A DNA stretch of 42,570 nt from the NCBI GenBank assembly GCA_002440665.1, contig DJUX01000067.1:1-42570 (forward strand), given 5' to 3'. A model generated the notes under the pieces. It was not told the DNA's origin and did not search any database. It saw nothing but the letters and a program-made list of their open reading frames with translations. Below are positions 1 through 8,715 of this stretch, in pieces. The position numbers and the translations under genes were made by a program. Positions within the stretch are counted from its first letter, which is position 1; each line of letters begins with the position of its first letter. This DNA is from Dechloromonas sp. UBA6271. GTDB taxonomy: Bacteria; Pseudomonadota; Gammaproteobacteria; Burkholderiales; Rhodocyclaceae.

Positions 1-1
1 C

Positions 2-400
2 GTCGTCCGCGCCGGCCGGCAGGCGGCATGGTGCGTCGAGCAGTTGCTGGCCAGCGGCGGCTTTGCCGGCGTCCTCGCCTGGCCGCCGGCCGGCCTTGAC
101 GCGCGGGCCTTGCGCCGTCTGCAACTGGCGGCCGCCGGGCGGCCGGTTTTTGCCTGTTTATGGCGGTCGACCGCAGCCGGCGCCAGCCCGTCGCCGGCAC
201 CGCTGCGCCTGCTGTTGCAGGCGGCACCGGCGGCCGGCGAGGGTGCCCTGTCGGTCAGCATCCTCAAGCGCCGCGGCCGGCCGGCGGCGCGGCCGCTGTT
301 CCTGTCCATTCCTCGCCCCGGGAGAGCAAAGCGTGTTGTGGCTGGCCCTGCACTTCCCCCTGTTGCCGCTCGAAGCGCTGCCCTGGCGGCGCTCGCCTAG
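2..400 (+). CDS. imuA: ImuA, translesion synthesis accessory protein (C-terminal part, 5' end outside window)
   Basis: The frame is open from the first bases of the window to a TAG at 398-400, so only the C-terminal ~132 residues are present. They read as the end of a RecA/SulA-like ImuA protein (RRLQLAAAGRPVFACLW, then LSVSILKRRGRPAARPL), a family that partners ImuB and DnaE2 in error-prone repair. The identification rests partly on position: imuB starts inside its 3' end (68-base overlap) and dnaE2 follows. The promoter, where a LexA box would be expected, lies outside the window. An imperfect copy of the repeated word described elsewhere (GTCGACCGCA) sits at 166-175. Confidence 0.8.
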   Translation, partial: VVRAGRQAAWCVEQLLASGGFAGVLAWPPAGLDARALRRLQLAAAGRPVFACLWRSTAAGASPSPAPLRLLLQAAPAAGEGALSVSILKRRGRPAARPLFLSIPRPGRAKRVVAGPALPPVAARSAALAALA

Positions 401-1772
401 CGCCGTCGTCACGCGCGGCCGGGTGCTGGCCTGCGACCGGGCGGCGGCCGCAGCGGGGGTCGCCAGCGGCCAGAAACTGTCGACGGCGCTCGGCCTGCAA
501 CCCGGACTCGCCGTCTGCGAGCGCAACCCGGCGCTCGAATGGAAAGTGCTGGAAAGCCTCGCCTGCTGGACCGGGCGTTTCACGCCGACGCTCAGCCTGG
601 CGCCGCCGGCCGGCCTGCTGCTCGAAATCGGCGGCTGCCTGCGCCTCTTCGGCGGGGCGCCGGCCATCGTCGAGGCCGTGCTGGCCGGCTGTGCGGAACA
701 GGCTTATTCGGTCGCCTGGGCGGCGGCGCCGACGCCGCTCGGCGCACGCTGGCTGGCGCAGGCCGGCAACCGGGAGATTCATGCGACGCTGCCGGCGCTG
801 CAGGCGGCGCTGGGCGGGCTGCCGTGCACCGTGCCCGGCTGGCCGGCCGAAATTCCCGAGCGCCTGGCCGCCTTCGGCCTGCACCGTCTCGGCGACCTGG
901 CGCAGGTGCCCGCCGCCGGCCTGCGCCGACGCCTCGGCAACGGCCCGGTCGATGATCTGCTGCGCGCCCGTGGCAAGTTGCCCGATCCGCAAAGGCCCTT
1001 CGTCTTTCCCCAAAGCTTCGCCGGCGATCTTGAACTGCCGGCCCGCGTCGAGCACGCCGAGGCCCTGGCCTTCGCCGGGCAGCGCCTGCTCGCGGCGCTG
1101 AGCGGCTGGCTGCATGCCCGCCAGTTGCTGGCGCGTGCCTGCACGCTGCATCTGACGCACGACGACGGCACGCGCAGCGCGCTGCCTCTGCGCCTGGCCG
1201 AGGCGAGCGCCGACGAGGGGCGTTTCCTACGCCTGTTGCGCGAGCATCTGGCGCGCCTGCAACTGGCGGCGCCGGTCGAGGCCCTGTGCCTGGCAGCCGA
1301 CGAGGTGGTCGCCCGGCCCGGTGCCAGCGCCCATCTGTTCGACCAGGCGCCGGCCGGCGAGGGCGCGCCGGCCTGTCTAGAACGCCTGCGTGCCCGGCTC
1401 GGCGCGGGCGCGGTGCGGGCGCTCGCCCGGCACGCCGACCATCGGCCGGAGTGCGCGACGCGCGAAGGCGAGGTCGCCGCGGATTTGGCCCCTTTTTCGC
1501 CGTCGACCGCAACCGGCCCGGCGCCGCGCCCCTTGTGGCTGCTGCCCGAGCCGCAGGCCTTGGCCGAGCGGCCCGACGGCCCGCACTGGCACGGCCCGCT
1601 GCAACTGCTGACGCGCGGCGAGCGTCTCGAAAGCGGCTGGTGGGATGCCGGCGAGGCCGGCGCGGCGGGCGACCTGCAGCGCGACTATTTCGTCGCCAGC
1701 AACCCGCAGGGGCAGCGGGCATGGGTGTTCCGCGACGCACGGGGGTGGTTCCTGCATGGCCTCTTTGCCTGA
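333..1772 (+). CDS. imuB: ImuB, catalytically inactive Y-family polymerase-like protein
   Basis: A 479-residue protein of the DinB/UmuC-like ImuB family, the hub of the ImuA-ImuB-DnaE2 mutasome. I chose the GTG at 333, although the frame is open further upstream, because the family begins with a sequence like LWLALHFPLLPLEAL and because GGAGAG at 321-326 gives a ribosome site 6 bases away. In active Y-family polymerases this first strand carries a metal-binding Asp; here it reads LALHFPLL with no acidic residue, as expected for ImuB, which is thought to act structurally. The C-terminus (RDYFVASNPQGQRAWVF...GWFLHGLFA) is typical of the family. It overlaps imuA by 68 bases and dnaE2 by 17, so translation is probably coupled. 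I could not identify a clamp-binding motif with confidence. Confidence 0.92.
   Translation: MLWLALHFPLLPLEALPWRRSPSAVVTRGRVLACDRAAAAAGVASGQKLSTALGLQPGLAVCERNPALEWKVLESLACWTGRFTPTLSLAPPAGLLLEIGGCLRLFGGAPAIVEAVLAGCAEQAYSVAWAAAPTPLGARWLAQAGNREIHATLPALQAALGGLPCTVPGWPAEIPERLAAFGLHRLGDLAQVPAAGLRRRLGNGPVDDLLRARGKLPDPQRPFVFPQSFAGDLELPARVEHAEALAFAGQRLLAALSGWLHARQLLARACTLHLTHDDGTRSALPLRLAEASADEGRFLRLLREHLARLQLAAPVEALCLAADEVVARPGASAHLFDQAPAGEGAPACLERLRARLGAGAVRALARHADHRPECATREGEVAADLAPFSPSTATGPAPRPLWLLPEPQALAERPDGPHWHGPLQLLTRGERLESGWWDAGEAGAAGDLQRDYFVASNPQGQRAWVFRDARGWFLHGLFA
1502..1514 (+). repeat. Repeated word GTCGACCGCAACC
   Basis: Exact 13-base copy inside imuB, read there as Ser-Thr-Ala-Thr. Confidence 0.85.
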
Positions 1773-4700
1773 TTACGCCGAGCTGCACTGCCTGTCCAAC
1801 TTCAGTTTCCTGCGCGGTGCCTCGCATCCGGACGAACTGGTGGCGCAGGCGGCGCAGCAGGGCTATGCGGCGCTGGCGCTGAGCGACGAGTGTTCGCTGG
1901 CCGGCATCGTGCGTGCCCACCAGGCGGCGCAGCAGGCCGGGCTGAAGCTGATCGTCGGCAGCGAGATGACCACGGTCGACGGCCTGAAACTGGTCTTTCT
2001 GGCGCAGAACCGCGAGGGCTACGGCAACCTGTCGGCATTGATCACGCTGGCCCGGCGGCGTGCGGAGAAGGGCGCCTACATCCTGCAGCGTCACGACCTC
2101 AATGTCGTATCGCCGAATGGCGCAGTGCCCGATTGCCTGGTGCTGTGGGTGCCGGGTCAGACGCCTGCGGCCGCCGACGGGCGCTGGCTGGCCGAGCGCT
2201 TTCCCGGCCGCGCCTGGCTCGCCGTCGAACTGCACGCCGGGCCGGACGACGGCGCCCGGCTGGAGTCCCTGCAGGCCCTGGGCGCCGACTGCGGTCTGCC
2301 CCTGGTCGCCGCCGGCGACGTGCACATGCATGCCAGATCGCGGCGTCCGGTGCAGGACGTGCTGACCGCGCTGCGCCTCAAGACCACGGTGTTCGGTGCC
2401 GGCTACGCATTGTTTCCGAACGGCGAGCGGCATCTGCGTAGCCGCCTGCGCCTGGCGCGGCTGTATCCGCCGGAATTGCTGGCGGCCACGCTGGAGATCG
2501 CCGCGCAATGCAGTTTCTCGCTGGACGAACTGCGCTACGAATACCCGGAGGAAATCGTTCCGTCCGACGAGACGCCAGGCTCCTGGCTACGCAAAGAGAC
2601 CGAGCGCGGCCTGCGCCGGCGCTATCCGGGCGGTGTGCCGGCCAAGGTGCGGGGACGCATCGAGCACGAGCTGGCGCTGATCGCCGGGATGGCCTACGAA
2701 GCCTATTTCCTGACCGTGTACGACATCGTCCGCTTTGCCCGCCGCCAGAAAATCCTCTGCCAGGGGCGCGGCTCGGCGGCCAATTCGGCGGTGTGTTTCG
2801 CGCTCGGCATCACCGAGGTCGATCCGGCGCGTTCGGACATGTTGTTCGAACGCTTCATCTCGAAGGAACGCGGCGAGCCGCCGGACATCGACGTCGATTT
2901 CGAGCATGAGCGGCGTGACGAGGTGATCGCCTACATTTACGGAAAATACGGCCGCGAACGGGCGGCGCTGGCGGCGGCGCTGATCACCTACCGCACCAAG
3001 GGGGCGTTGCGCGATGCCGGCCGGGCGCTCGGTTTCGGCATCGCCCAGATCGACGCGCTGACCGCCTCGCTGGCCTGGTGGGACAAGCGCGAGCAGTTGC
3101 CGGAACGCTTCGCCGAACTCGGCCTTGACCCGCACTCGCCGCGCGTCGAGAAATGGCTGTGGATCGCCGAACAGCTGCGTGGCTTTCCGCGCCACCTGAC
3201 GCAGCATGTCGGCGGCTTCGTCATGTCGCGCGGGCCGTTGGCGCGGCTGGTGCCGGTCGAGAACACCGCCATGCCCGAGCGCACGGTGATCCAGTGGGAC
3301 AAGGACGACCTCGACGCCGTCGGCCTGATGAAGGTCGACATCCTGGCGCTGGGCATGCTGTCGGCGATCCGCCGCATGCTCGAGCTCGTCGAGCATGGTT
3401 GCGGTCGACGCCTGGAAATGCACGAAATTCCCGAAGGCGACAAGGCGACCTACGACATGCTCTGCCACGCTGACAGCATGGGCGTCTTCCAGGTCGAATC
3501 GCGCGCGCAGATGGCGATGCTGCCGCGCCTGAAACCGCGCAACTACTACGACCTCGTCGTCGAGGTGGCGCTGGTGCGGCCGGGGCCGATCCAGGGCGAC
3601 ATGGTGCATCCCTACCTGAAGCGGCGGCAGGGAAAGGAGAAAATCGAGAAAATTTCGCCGAAAGTCGACGCCGTGCTCGAACGCACCTGCGGCGTGCCCA
3701 TCTTCCAGGAACAGGTCATGCAGCTGGCCATCGTCGCCGCCGACTTCACACCCGGCGAGGCCGACCAGTTGCGCCGGGCGATGGCCGCCTGGCGCAGGAA
3801 GGGCGACCTTGCGCGCTACCAGGACAGGCTGCGCGCGGGCATGAGCAAGAACGGCATCCCGGCCGCTTTCATCGAGCGCATCATCCAGCAGATTCAGGGC
3901 TTCGGCGAATACGGCTTTCCCGAATCGCACGCCGCCAGCTTCGCGCTGCTCGTCTATGCCTCGGCCTGGCTCAAGCGCCACCATCCGGCCGCCTTCCTGT
4001 GTGGTCTGCTGAACAGCCAGCCGATGGGCTTCTACTCGCCGTCGATGCTGGTCCAGGATGCGCGCCGGCATGGTCTCTCCGTGCTGCCGCCGGACGTCAC
4101 GGCCAGCGACTGGGACAGCCGCGTCGACGCCAGCGGCGCCGTGCGCCTTGGCCTGCGCGAGATCAGCGGGTTTTCAAAGACGGCGGCCGAGCGTGTTGCG
4201 GTCGACCGGCAAAAACGGCCATTTTTCAACGTCGCCGATCTCGCCGCGCGGGCCGGGCTGGCGCGCCGCGATCTCGACCTGCTGGCCGCCGCCGATGCCT
4301 TGCAAAGCCTGGCCGGCCACCGTCGACAGGCGGCATGGTCGGCGAGCGCGGAAAACGTAGCGGTGCAGGGCGACCTCTTCGCCGGGCAGCCGACCCGGGA
4401 GGCAGCGGTGAATCTGCCGGCGCCGGGCGCAGGGGAAAATCTCGTCGCCGATTACCGCAGCCTCGGCCTGACCCTGCGCTGCCATCCGCTGACCCTGCTG
4501 CGCCAACATCTCGCCGAGCGCCGCTTCCTGCCTGCCGCGGCCCTGCGCTCCAGCGGCAACCGCGCCCTGATCCGCGCCGCCGGCATCGTCGTCGGCCGCC
4601 AGCGGCCGGGCACGGCGACCGGCATTGTCTTCGTTACGCTGGAAGACGAAAGCGGCCTGACCAATGTCGTCGTCCAGCCCTGGCTGGTCGAAAAACAGCG

Positions 4701-4845
4701 GCGCGAACTGCTCGGAGCGACACTGCTCGGTGTCTATGGGCAATTGCAGGTGGAAGGCGAGGTGGTGCACCTGGTCGCCAAGCGGTTGGTCGACCTTTCC
4801 TCTTGGCTAGGGCGGCTGGAAACCTCCAGCCGGGATTTCCACTGA
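1756..4845 (+). CDS. dnaE2: DnaE2, error-prone DNA polymerase III alpha subunit
   Basis: A 1029-residue C-family polymerase, the usual length for DnaE2 and shorter than replicative DnaE. The start (MASLPDYAELHCLSNFSFLRG) is inside the end of imuB and begins directly at the PHP domain. The polymerase core shows PDIDVD with Asp377, Asp379 and Asp381, and the third catalytic Asp at 528 in GLMKVDILALG. Near the C-terminus (about 950-1010) is an OB-fold segment (IRAAGIVVGRQRPGTATG...FVTLEDESGLTNVVV). All three catalytic acids are present, so this is the active polymerase of the cassette, making mutagenic bypass synthesis after DNA damage. It contains two copies of the repeated 12-mer (3398-3409 and 4195-4206). 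No clear terminator follows it. Confidence 0.95.
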   Translation: MASLPDYAELHCLSNFSFLRGASHPDELVAQAAQQGYAALALSDECSLAGIVRAHQAAQQAGLKLIVGSEMTTVDGLKLVFLAQNREGYGNLSALITLARRRAEKGAYILQRHDLNVVSPNGAVPDCLVLWVPGQTPAAADGRWLAERFPGRAWLAVELHAGPDDGARLESLQALGADCGLPLVAAGDVHMHARSRRPVQDVLTALRLKTTVFGAGYALFPNGERHLRSRLRLARLYPPELLAATLEIAAQCSFSLDELRYEYPEEIVPSDETPGSWLRKETERGLRRRYPGGVPAKVRGRIEHELALIAGMAYEAYFLTVYDIVRFARRQKILCQGRGSAANSAVCFALGITEVDPARSDMLFERFISKERGEPPDIDVDFEHERRDEVIAYIYGKYGRERAALAAALITYRTKGALRDAGRALGFGIAQIDALTASLAWWDKREQLPERFAELGLDPHSPRVEKWLWIAEQLRGFPRHLTQHVGGFVMSRGPLARLVPVENTAMPERTVIQWDKDDLDAVGLMKVDILALGMLSAIRRMLELVEHGCGRRLEMHEIPEGDKATYDMLCHADSMGVFQVESRAQMAMLPRLKPRNYYDLVVEVALVRPGPIQGDMVHPYLKRRQGKEKIEKISPKVDAVLERTCGVPIFQEQVMQLAIVAADFTPGEADQLRRAMAAWRRKGDLARYQDRLRAGMSKNGIPAAFIERIIQQIQGFGEYGFPESHAASFALLVYASAWLKRHHPAAFLCGLLNSQPMGFYSPSMLVQDARRHGLSVLPPDVTASDWDSRVDASGAVRLGLREISGFSKTAAERVAVDRQKRPFFNVADLAARAGLARRDLDLLAAADALQSLAGHRRQAAWSASAENVAVQGDLFAGQPTREAAVNLPAPGAGENLVADYRSLGLTLRCHPLTLLRQHLAERRFLPAAALRSSGNRALIRAAGIVVGRQRPGTATGIVFVTLEDESGLTNVVVQPWLVEKQRRELLGATLLGVYGQLQVEGEVVHLVAKRLVDLSSWLGRLETSSRDFH
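3397..3409 (-). repeat. Repeated word GTCGACCGCAACC
   Basis: Exact 13-base copy on the minus strand inside dnaE2, read on the gene strand as Gly-Cys-Gly-Arg. Confidence 0.85.
4195..4206 (-). repeat. Repeated word GTCGACCGCAAC
   Basis: Exact 12-base copy inside dnaE2, read as Val-Ala-Val-Asp on the gene strand. Confidence 0.85.
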
Positions 4846-4886
4846 GTGACTTGCAGTCAGGCTATTCGGGGATCAGGGCCGCCCGG

Positions 4887-5477
4887 CTATGCAGCAGACC
4901 GGGTGGCGAGGAACTCTCCATTGCCAACGGGCACCAGGCAGGTAGTGAAGTCGGGGTCGGCTTCAACAAGCGCGATGAAAGGTGCCATTTGCTCCGGGTG
5001 AGAGGTGGCATTGTCCACCACGAGCAACCCGCCTCTGCGAAGGACTCGCTTGATATCGGGCCACCAGCCCGGATACTCCGGGCGCTCCGAATCGAGAAAG
5101 ATCAAGTCGAAGCTGGCGTCGGTCGCTGCGGCAAGAATGCGGCCTGCGTCCCCGTGTTCTTGCGTGATCGCCGGGGAAAGGCCGGCGCGTGCAAAGTTTT
5201 GGGCAGCCAGGTCGATCTTGAATTCAGAAAGCTCGACGGTCATGACCCGGCCACCGATCGCGCAGGCGGCATCGGCGAGCCAGAGCGTCGAATAACCGTT
5301 CGAGGTTCCGATTTCAAGTACGCGCCTGGCATTCGTGGCCCGAACGAGCACCGAGAGGAACTCGCCCGTATCGCGCGTGATGTTCAGCATGCGGCGAGGC
5401 CGCTCGGTAATCGTGCTGTCGTTCGCTTCGCCAAAATGCTCGAGTTCGGATAGCAGTTGCTGAAGTGATTCAGTCAA
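4887..5477 (-). CDS. O-methyltransferase, SAM-dependent (class I, methyltransferase family 3)
   Basis: A 196-residue Rossmann-fold methyltransferase of the caffeoyl-CoA/catechol O-methyltransferase family. SAM-binding motif I is RVLEIGTSNGYSTLWLA; the metal and substrate region reads DLIFLDSERPEYPGWW and is followed by GGLLVVDNA. The start codon is TTG (complement of 5475-5477); AAGGAG at 5485-5490 on the same strand, 7 bases upstream, supports it, and no better ATG is available. It is convergent with dnaE2 and lies 19 bases downstream of the large synthetase gene on the same strand, so the two may be co-transcribed. The physiological substrate cannot be told from sequence. Confidence 0.85.
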   Translation of the reverse strand: MTESLQQLLSELEHFGEANDSTITERPRRMLNITRDTGEFLSVLVRATNARRVLEIGTSNGYSTLWLADAACAIGGRVMTVELSEFKIDLAAQNFARAGLSPAITQEHGDAGRILAAATDASFDLIFLDSERPEYPGWWPDIKRVLRRGGLLVVDNATSHPEQMAPFIALVEADPDFTTCLVPVGNGEFLATRSAA

Positions 5478-5496
5478 TTCCTGTCTCCTTGCTCGT

Positions 5497-8190
5497 TCAG
5501 CCTGTCAGCGGCTTGACCACGCGCTTGACGGCAGTATCGTCGGGGTGCGGGTGGATGCTGAAACCGAGGCTGGTCATCAGGCGGAACATCTTGCTGTTGG
5601 TCGACAGTACGTCGCCGACCACGGCGCGATAGCCCTTCTGGCGGGCGCAGTCGATCAGCGCCGTCATCAGCTTGCGGCCGACGCCAGCCTTCTGGCAGTT
5701 GTCGCCGACGGCGAGCGCGAATTCGACCGATTCGCCGTCCGGGTTGCCGACATAGCGGGCGACGCCGATCTGCGTTTCCTTGCCTTCGTCATCGGCCATG
5801 GTGGCGACCAGCGCCATTTCGCGGTCGTAGTCGATCTGCGTGAAGCGCACCAGCATGGTCTGCGTCAGTTCGCGCAGGGTGTCCATGAAGCGGTAGTAGC
5901 GCGACTCGTCGGACATGGCCTTGACGAATTCCTGCTCCATCTCGGCGTCTTCCGGGCGGATCGGGCGGATGGTGACGACCTTGCCGTCGTTCATCTGCCA
6001 TTCCTGGATCAGGTGCACCGGGTAGGGGTAGATCGACATGTGGGCGTAGCGGTCGCCGCTGGCACCGCCGGCGTGGTCGATGACGATGCGCGCATCGGCG
6101 GCGATGGCGCCGTTTTCATCGACGATCAGCGGATTGAGATCGAGCTCCATGATCCACGGCAGTTCGCAGACCATTTCGGAGATGCACAGCAGCACTTCCT
6201 TGAGGGCGGCGCGGTCGACCGGCGGCATGTTGTGGAACTGGTCGAGGATCACCGAGGCACGGGTCGAGTCGATCAGATCCTTGGCCAGGAATTCGTTCAG
6301 CGGCGGCAGGGCGACCGAGCGGTCGCTGAAGATTTCGACGTCGAAGCCGCCGGCGCCGAAGGTGATGACCGGCCCGAAGATCGGATCGCGGAATACGCCG
6401 ATCATCACCTCGCGGCCGTTCGGACGCGACAGGAAGGGCTCGATCGAGACGCCGTTGATCTTGGCGTGCGGATGGCGCTTCTGCACGGTGTCGATGATGT
6501 CGTGATAAGCGTTGCGCACCGCCGGCGCGTTCATGATGTTGAGGCGCACACCGCCGGCATCGGACTTGTGCGGCAGGTCGGGCGAATCGACCTTCATGGC
6601 GATCGGGAAGCCGATCTGTTCGGCGAGCAGCAGCGCCTCGGTCGCCGTGCGGGCAACCATGGTCTGCGCCACCGGCACCTTGAAGGCGCGCAGGATGGCC
6701 TTCGATTCCATCTCGGAGAGCACCTTGCGCCGTTCGGCGAGCAGGGCCTCGATCAGCATCTTGGCACCTTCGGCTTCCGGCCGGCCATGCTGACGGGTGG
6801 GTTCCGGCGTTTGCAGCAGCAGTTTCTGGTTGCGGTAGTACTTCGAGATGTGATGGAACAGCTCGATCGCCGTCTCCGGCATGCGGAAGGCCGGAATGCC
6901 TGAATCCTCGAGGAACCGGCGGGCGGCGGAAACCTGCTCCTCGCCCATCCAGCAGCAGATGATCGAGCGATTGGCCTTGTCGGCCACTTCGACGATGGCC
7001 TTGGCCACTTCCATCGGTTCCGTCATTGCCTGCGGCGAGAGCATGACCAGCGTGCTGTCGACGCCCGGATCCTGGGTGACGGTCAGGATGGCGTCGCGGT
7101 AGCGCTCGGGTGTCGCGTCGCCGGCGATGTCGATCGGATTGCTGTGCGACCAGTTGGTCGGCAGCGTCTTGTTGAGGGCTGCCATCGTTTCCTGCGACAG
7201 CTGCGCCAGCGGAATGCCGAGGTCGCCGGCGCGGTCGGCCGCCATGGCGCCCGGCCCGCCGCCGTTGGTGATGATGGCGAGGCGGTTGCCGAGCGGACGG
7301 AACTTGGATGCGAGCGCCTTGGCGGCGTAGAACAGTTGCCCGACGTTCTGGACGCGGACGACGCCGGCACGGCGCACCGCGGCGTCGAACACGGTGTCGG
7401 AAACGGCGGCCATGCCCGAGTGCGTGGCAGTGGCCATGGCGCCGGCCTCGTGGCGGCCGGCCTTGAGCAGGATGATTGGCTTGATGCGGGCGGCCGAGCG
7501 CAGCGCGCTCATGAAGCGGCGGGCATTGCGGATGCCCTCGACGTACATCAGGATGTAATGCGTGCGGTTGTCGTAGATCAGGTAATCGAGGATCTCGCCG
7601 AAATCGACGTCGGCCGTCATGCCCAGCGAAATGACCGACGAGAAGCCGACCTGGTTGCTCTTGGCCCAGTCGAGCACCGCCGAACACATGGCGCCGGATT
7701 GCGAAACCAGGGCCAGGTTGCCGCCGTTGGCGGTCATCTTGGCGAAAGTGGCATTCAGCCCGATGTCGGGGCGGATGATGCCGAGGCAGTTGGGGCCGAG
7801 GATGCGGACGTTGTAGGAACGGGCGATTTCGAGCGTCTTGCGCTCGAGGGCGGCGCCGATGTGGCCGGATTCCGAGAAGCCGGCGGTGATGATGATGACG
7901 TTGCGCACGCCGCTGCGGCCGCATTGTTCGATGATCTGCGGCACCGTCTGCGGGCGGGTGGCGATCACTGCCATCTCGACGCGGGCGCCGATTTCCTCGA
8001 TCGACTTGTAGGCCTGCTGGCCCTGTACGGTTTCGTGCTTGGGGTTGATGGCGTAGAGCCGGCCCTTGTAGCCCGAACCCAATATGTTCTTGAAGATGAT
8101 GTTGCCGACGGCGTTTTCGCGGTCGGAGGCGCCGATGACGGCGACCGATTTCGGCTCGAAAAGCGTGGTTAGATAGTGCTGTTCCAACAT
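5497..8190 (-). CDS. Acyl-CoA synthetase (ADP-forming type) fused to GNAT acetyltransferase (Pat/PatZ-like)
   Basis: An 897-residue multidomain protein. Domains in order: a CoA-binding Rossmann domain (about 8-130, SVAVIGASDRENAVGN), a succinyl-CoA-synthetase-like ligase part (about 150-440, with VSQSGAM), an ATP-grasp domain (about 480-700, FPIAMKVDSPDLPHKSDAGGV) and a C-terminal GNAT domain (about 735-890; ...NCQKAGVGRKLMTALI... matches the acetyl-CoA loop Q/RxxGxG/A). In Salmonella and E. coli such fusions acetylate lysines on metabolic enzymes such as acetyl-CoA synthetase. Here His257 (ATATHSGMAAVSD) occupies the place of the phospho-histidine of active ADP-forming synthetases, so ligase activity may be retained. 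A perfect inverted repeat lies 24 bases upstream of the start. Confidence 0.9.
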   Translation of the reverse strand: MLEQHYLTTLFEPKSVAVIGASDRENAVGNIIFKNILGSGYKGRLYAINPKHETVQGQQAYKSIEEIGARVEMAVIATRPQTVPQIIEQCGRSGVRNVIIITAGFSESGHIGAALERKTLEIARSYNVRILGPNCLGIIRPDIGLNATFAKMTANGGNLALVSQSGAMCSAVLDWAKSNQVGFSSVISLGMTADVDFGEILDYLIYDNRTHYILMYVEGIRNARRFMSALRSAARIKPIILLKAGRHEAGAMATATHSGMAAVSDTVFDAAVRRAGVVRVQNVGQLFYAAKALASKFRPLGNRLAIITNGGGPGAMAADRAGDLGIPLAQLSQETMAALNKTLPTNWSHSNPIDIAGDATPERYRDAILTVTQDPGVDSTLVMLSPQAMTEPMEVAKAIVEVADKANRSIICCWMGEEQVSAARRFLEDSGIPAFRMPETAIELFHHISKYYRNQKLLLQTPEPTRQHGRPEAEGAKMLIEALLAERRKVLSEMESKAILRAFKVPVAQTMVARTATEALLLAEQIGFPIAMKVDSPDLPHKSDAGGVRLNIMNAPAVRNAYHDIIDTVQKRHPHAKINGVSIEPFLSRPNGREVMIGVFRDPIFGPVITFGAGGFDVEIFSDRSVALPPLNEFLAKDLIDSTRASVILDQFHNMPPVDRAALKEVLLCISEMVCELPWIMELDLNPLIVDENGAIAADARIVIDHAGGASGDRYAHMSIYPYPVHLIQEWQMNDGKVVTIRPIRPEDAEMEQEFVKAMSDESRYYRFMDTLRELTQTMLVRFTQIDYDREMALVATMADDEGKETQIGVARYVGNPDGESVEFALAVGDNCQKAGVGRKLMTALIDCARQKGYRAVVGDVLSTNSKMFRLMTSLGFSIHPHPDDTAVKRVVKPLTG

Positions 8191-8213
8191 TTTAAACCCC
8201 TTTTTCAGGCGTT

Positions 8214-8230
8214 ATTGTGCAGTGCACAAT
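8214..8230. promoter_or_regulatory. Perfect 7-3-7 palindrome, candidate operator
   Basis: ATTGTGC-AGT-GCACAAT, an uninterrupted inverted repeat in the short gap between the synthetase/GNAT gene (start 8190, leftward) and the end of the osmC-like gene. Symmetry, length and position fit a dimeric regulator controlling the leftward gene. TGC/GCA-rich palindromes of this general type have been associated with PhaR-like regulators, but that assignment is only a guess. Confidence 0.5.
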
Positions 8231-8279
8231 GCTAGCATAAATGCAAGATGATTTCCATGCGCGGCATAGGGAAATGCGC

Positions 8280-8687
8280 CTAATCGGCGAGCCGGCATTC
8301 GAGCAGCAGCGGCTGCGAAAGCAGGCGGGCGGTCGGGCAGCGGCCGGCAATTTCCACCAGCCGGGCGCGCTGTTCGGGGCTGAGGTCGCCATCCAGCGTC
8401 AGGCTGCGCACGATGCGGTCGCGGTTGACGCCGTCCACCACCAGTTTTTCGTGGGTCACGTCGACCTGGATGTGGGTCAGCGGCAGTCCCTTGCGCTCGG
8501 CGTACATGCGAACCGTCATCGACGTGCAGGCGCCGAGGCCGGCCATCACGAACTCGAACGGGGCGGGGCCGGCGTCGGCGCCGCCGACGCTCACCGGTTC
8601 GTCGGCGATCAAGTGGTGCTGGCCGACAATCACCTCCTGCTGGTATCTTCCCTGACCATTTTCCCGAACGACGACGCTACCCGACAT
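8280..8687 (-). CDS. OsmC-family peroxiredoxin-like protein
   Basis: A 135-residue OsmC/Ohr-fold protein. The start at 8687 (MSGSVVVRENGQGRY) follows a good ribosome site (AGGAG in the complement of 8691-8700). The two family cysteines are visible: Cys54 in LGACTSMTVRMYAERKG and Cys117 in AGRCPTARLL. OsmC-like proteins reduce organic peroxides with paired cysteines; the subfamily here (ERKG...H...THEK pattern) is nearer the broad YhfA/OsmC group than Ohr, so the substrate is uncertain. It is head-to-head with the methyltransferase on the other strand with almost no space between them, and is the upstream gene of the leftward synthetase, from which it is separated by the palindrome at 8214-8230. 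Confidence 0.85.
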   Translation of the reverse strand: MSGSVVVRENGQGRYQQEVIVGQHHLIADEPVSVGGADAGPAPFEFVMAGLGACTSMTVRMYAERKGLPLTHIQVDVTHEKLVVDGVNRDRIVRSLTLDGDLSPEQRARLVEIAGRCPTARLLSQPLLLECRLAD

Positions 8688-8715
8688 GACTGGCTCCTCG
8701 AATGAAATCGCTGCG

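Noticed and set aside
592..2508. A long open frame on the minus strand across imuB and dnaE2
   Set aside because: It is an antisense shadow of G+C-rich genes: arginine- and proline-rich, no family motif, and fully covered by imuB and dnaE2, which have clear catalytic or family sequence.
2587..4071. A 494-codon minus-strand frame opposite dnaE2, and similar long frames opposite the synthetase, pgaA and hpnE
   Set aside because: High G+C leaves long antisense frames open. The encoded sequences have no recognisable domains and poor starts.
8686..8715. ATG 8686 as the methyltransferase start
   Set aside because: It has no better ribosome site than 8716 and adds an unconserved leader. It is kept as an alternative.
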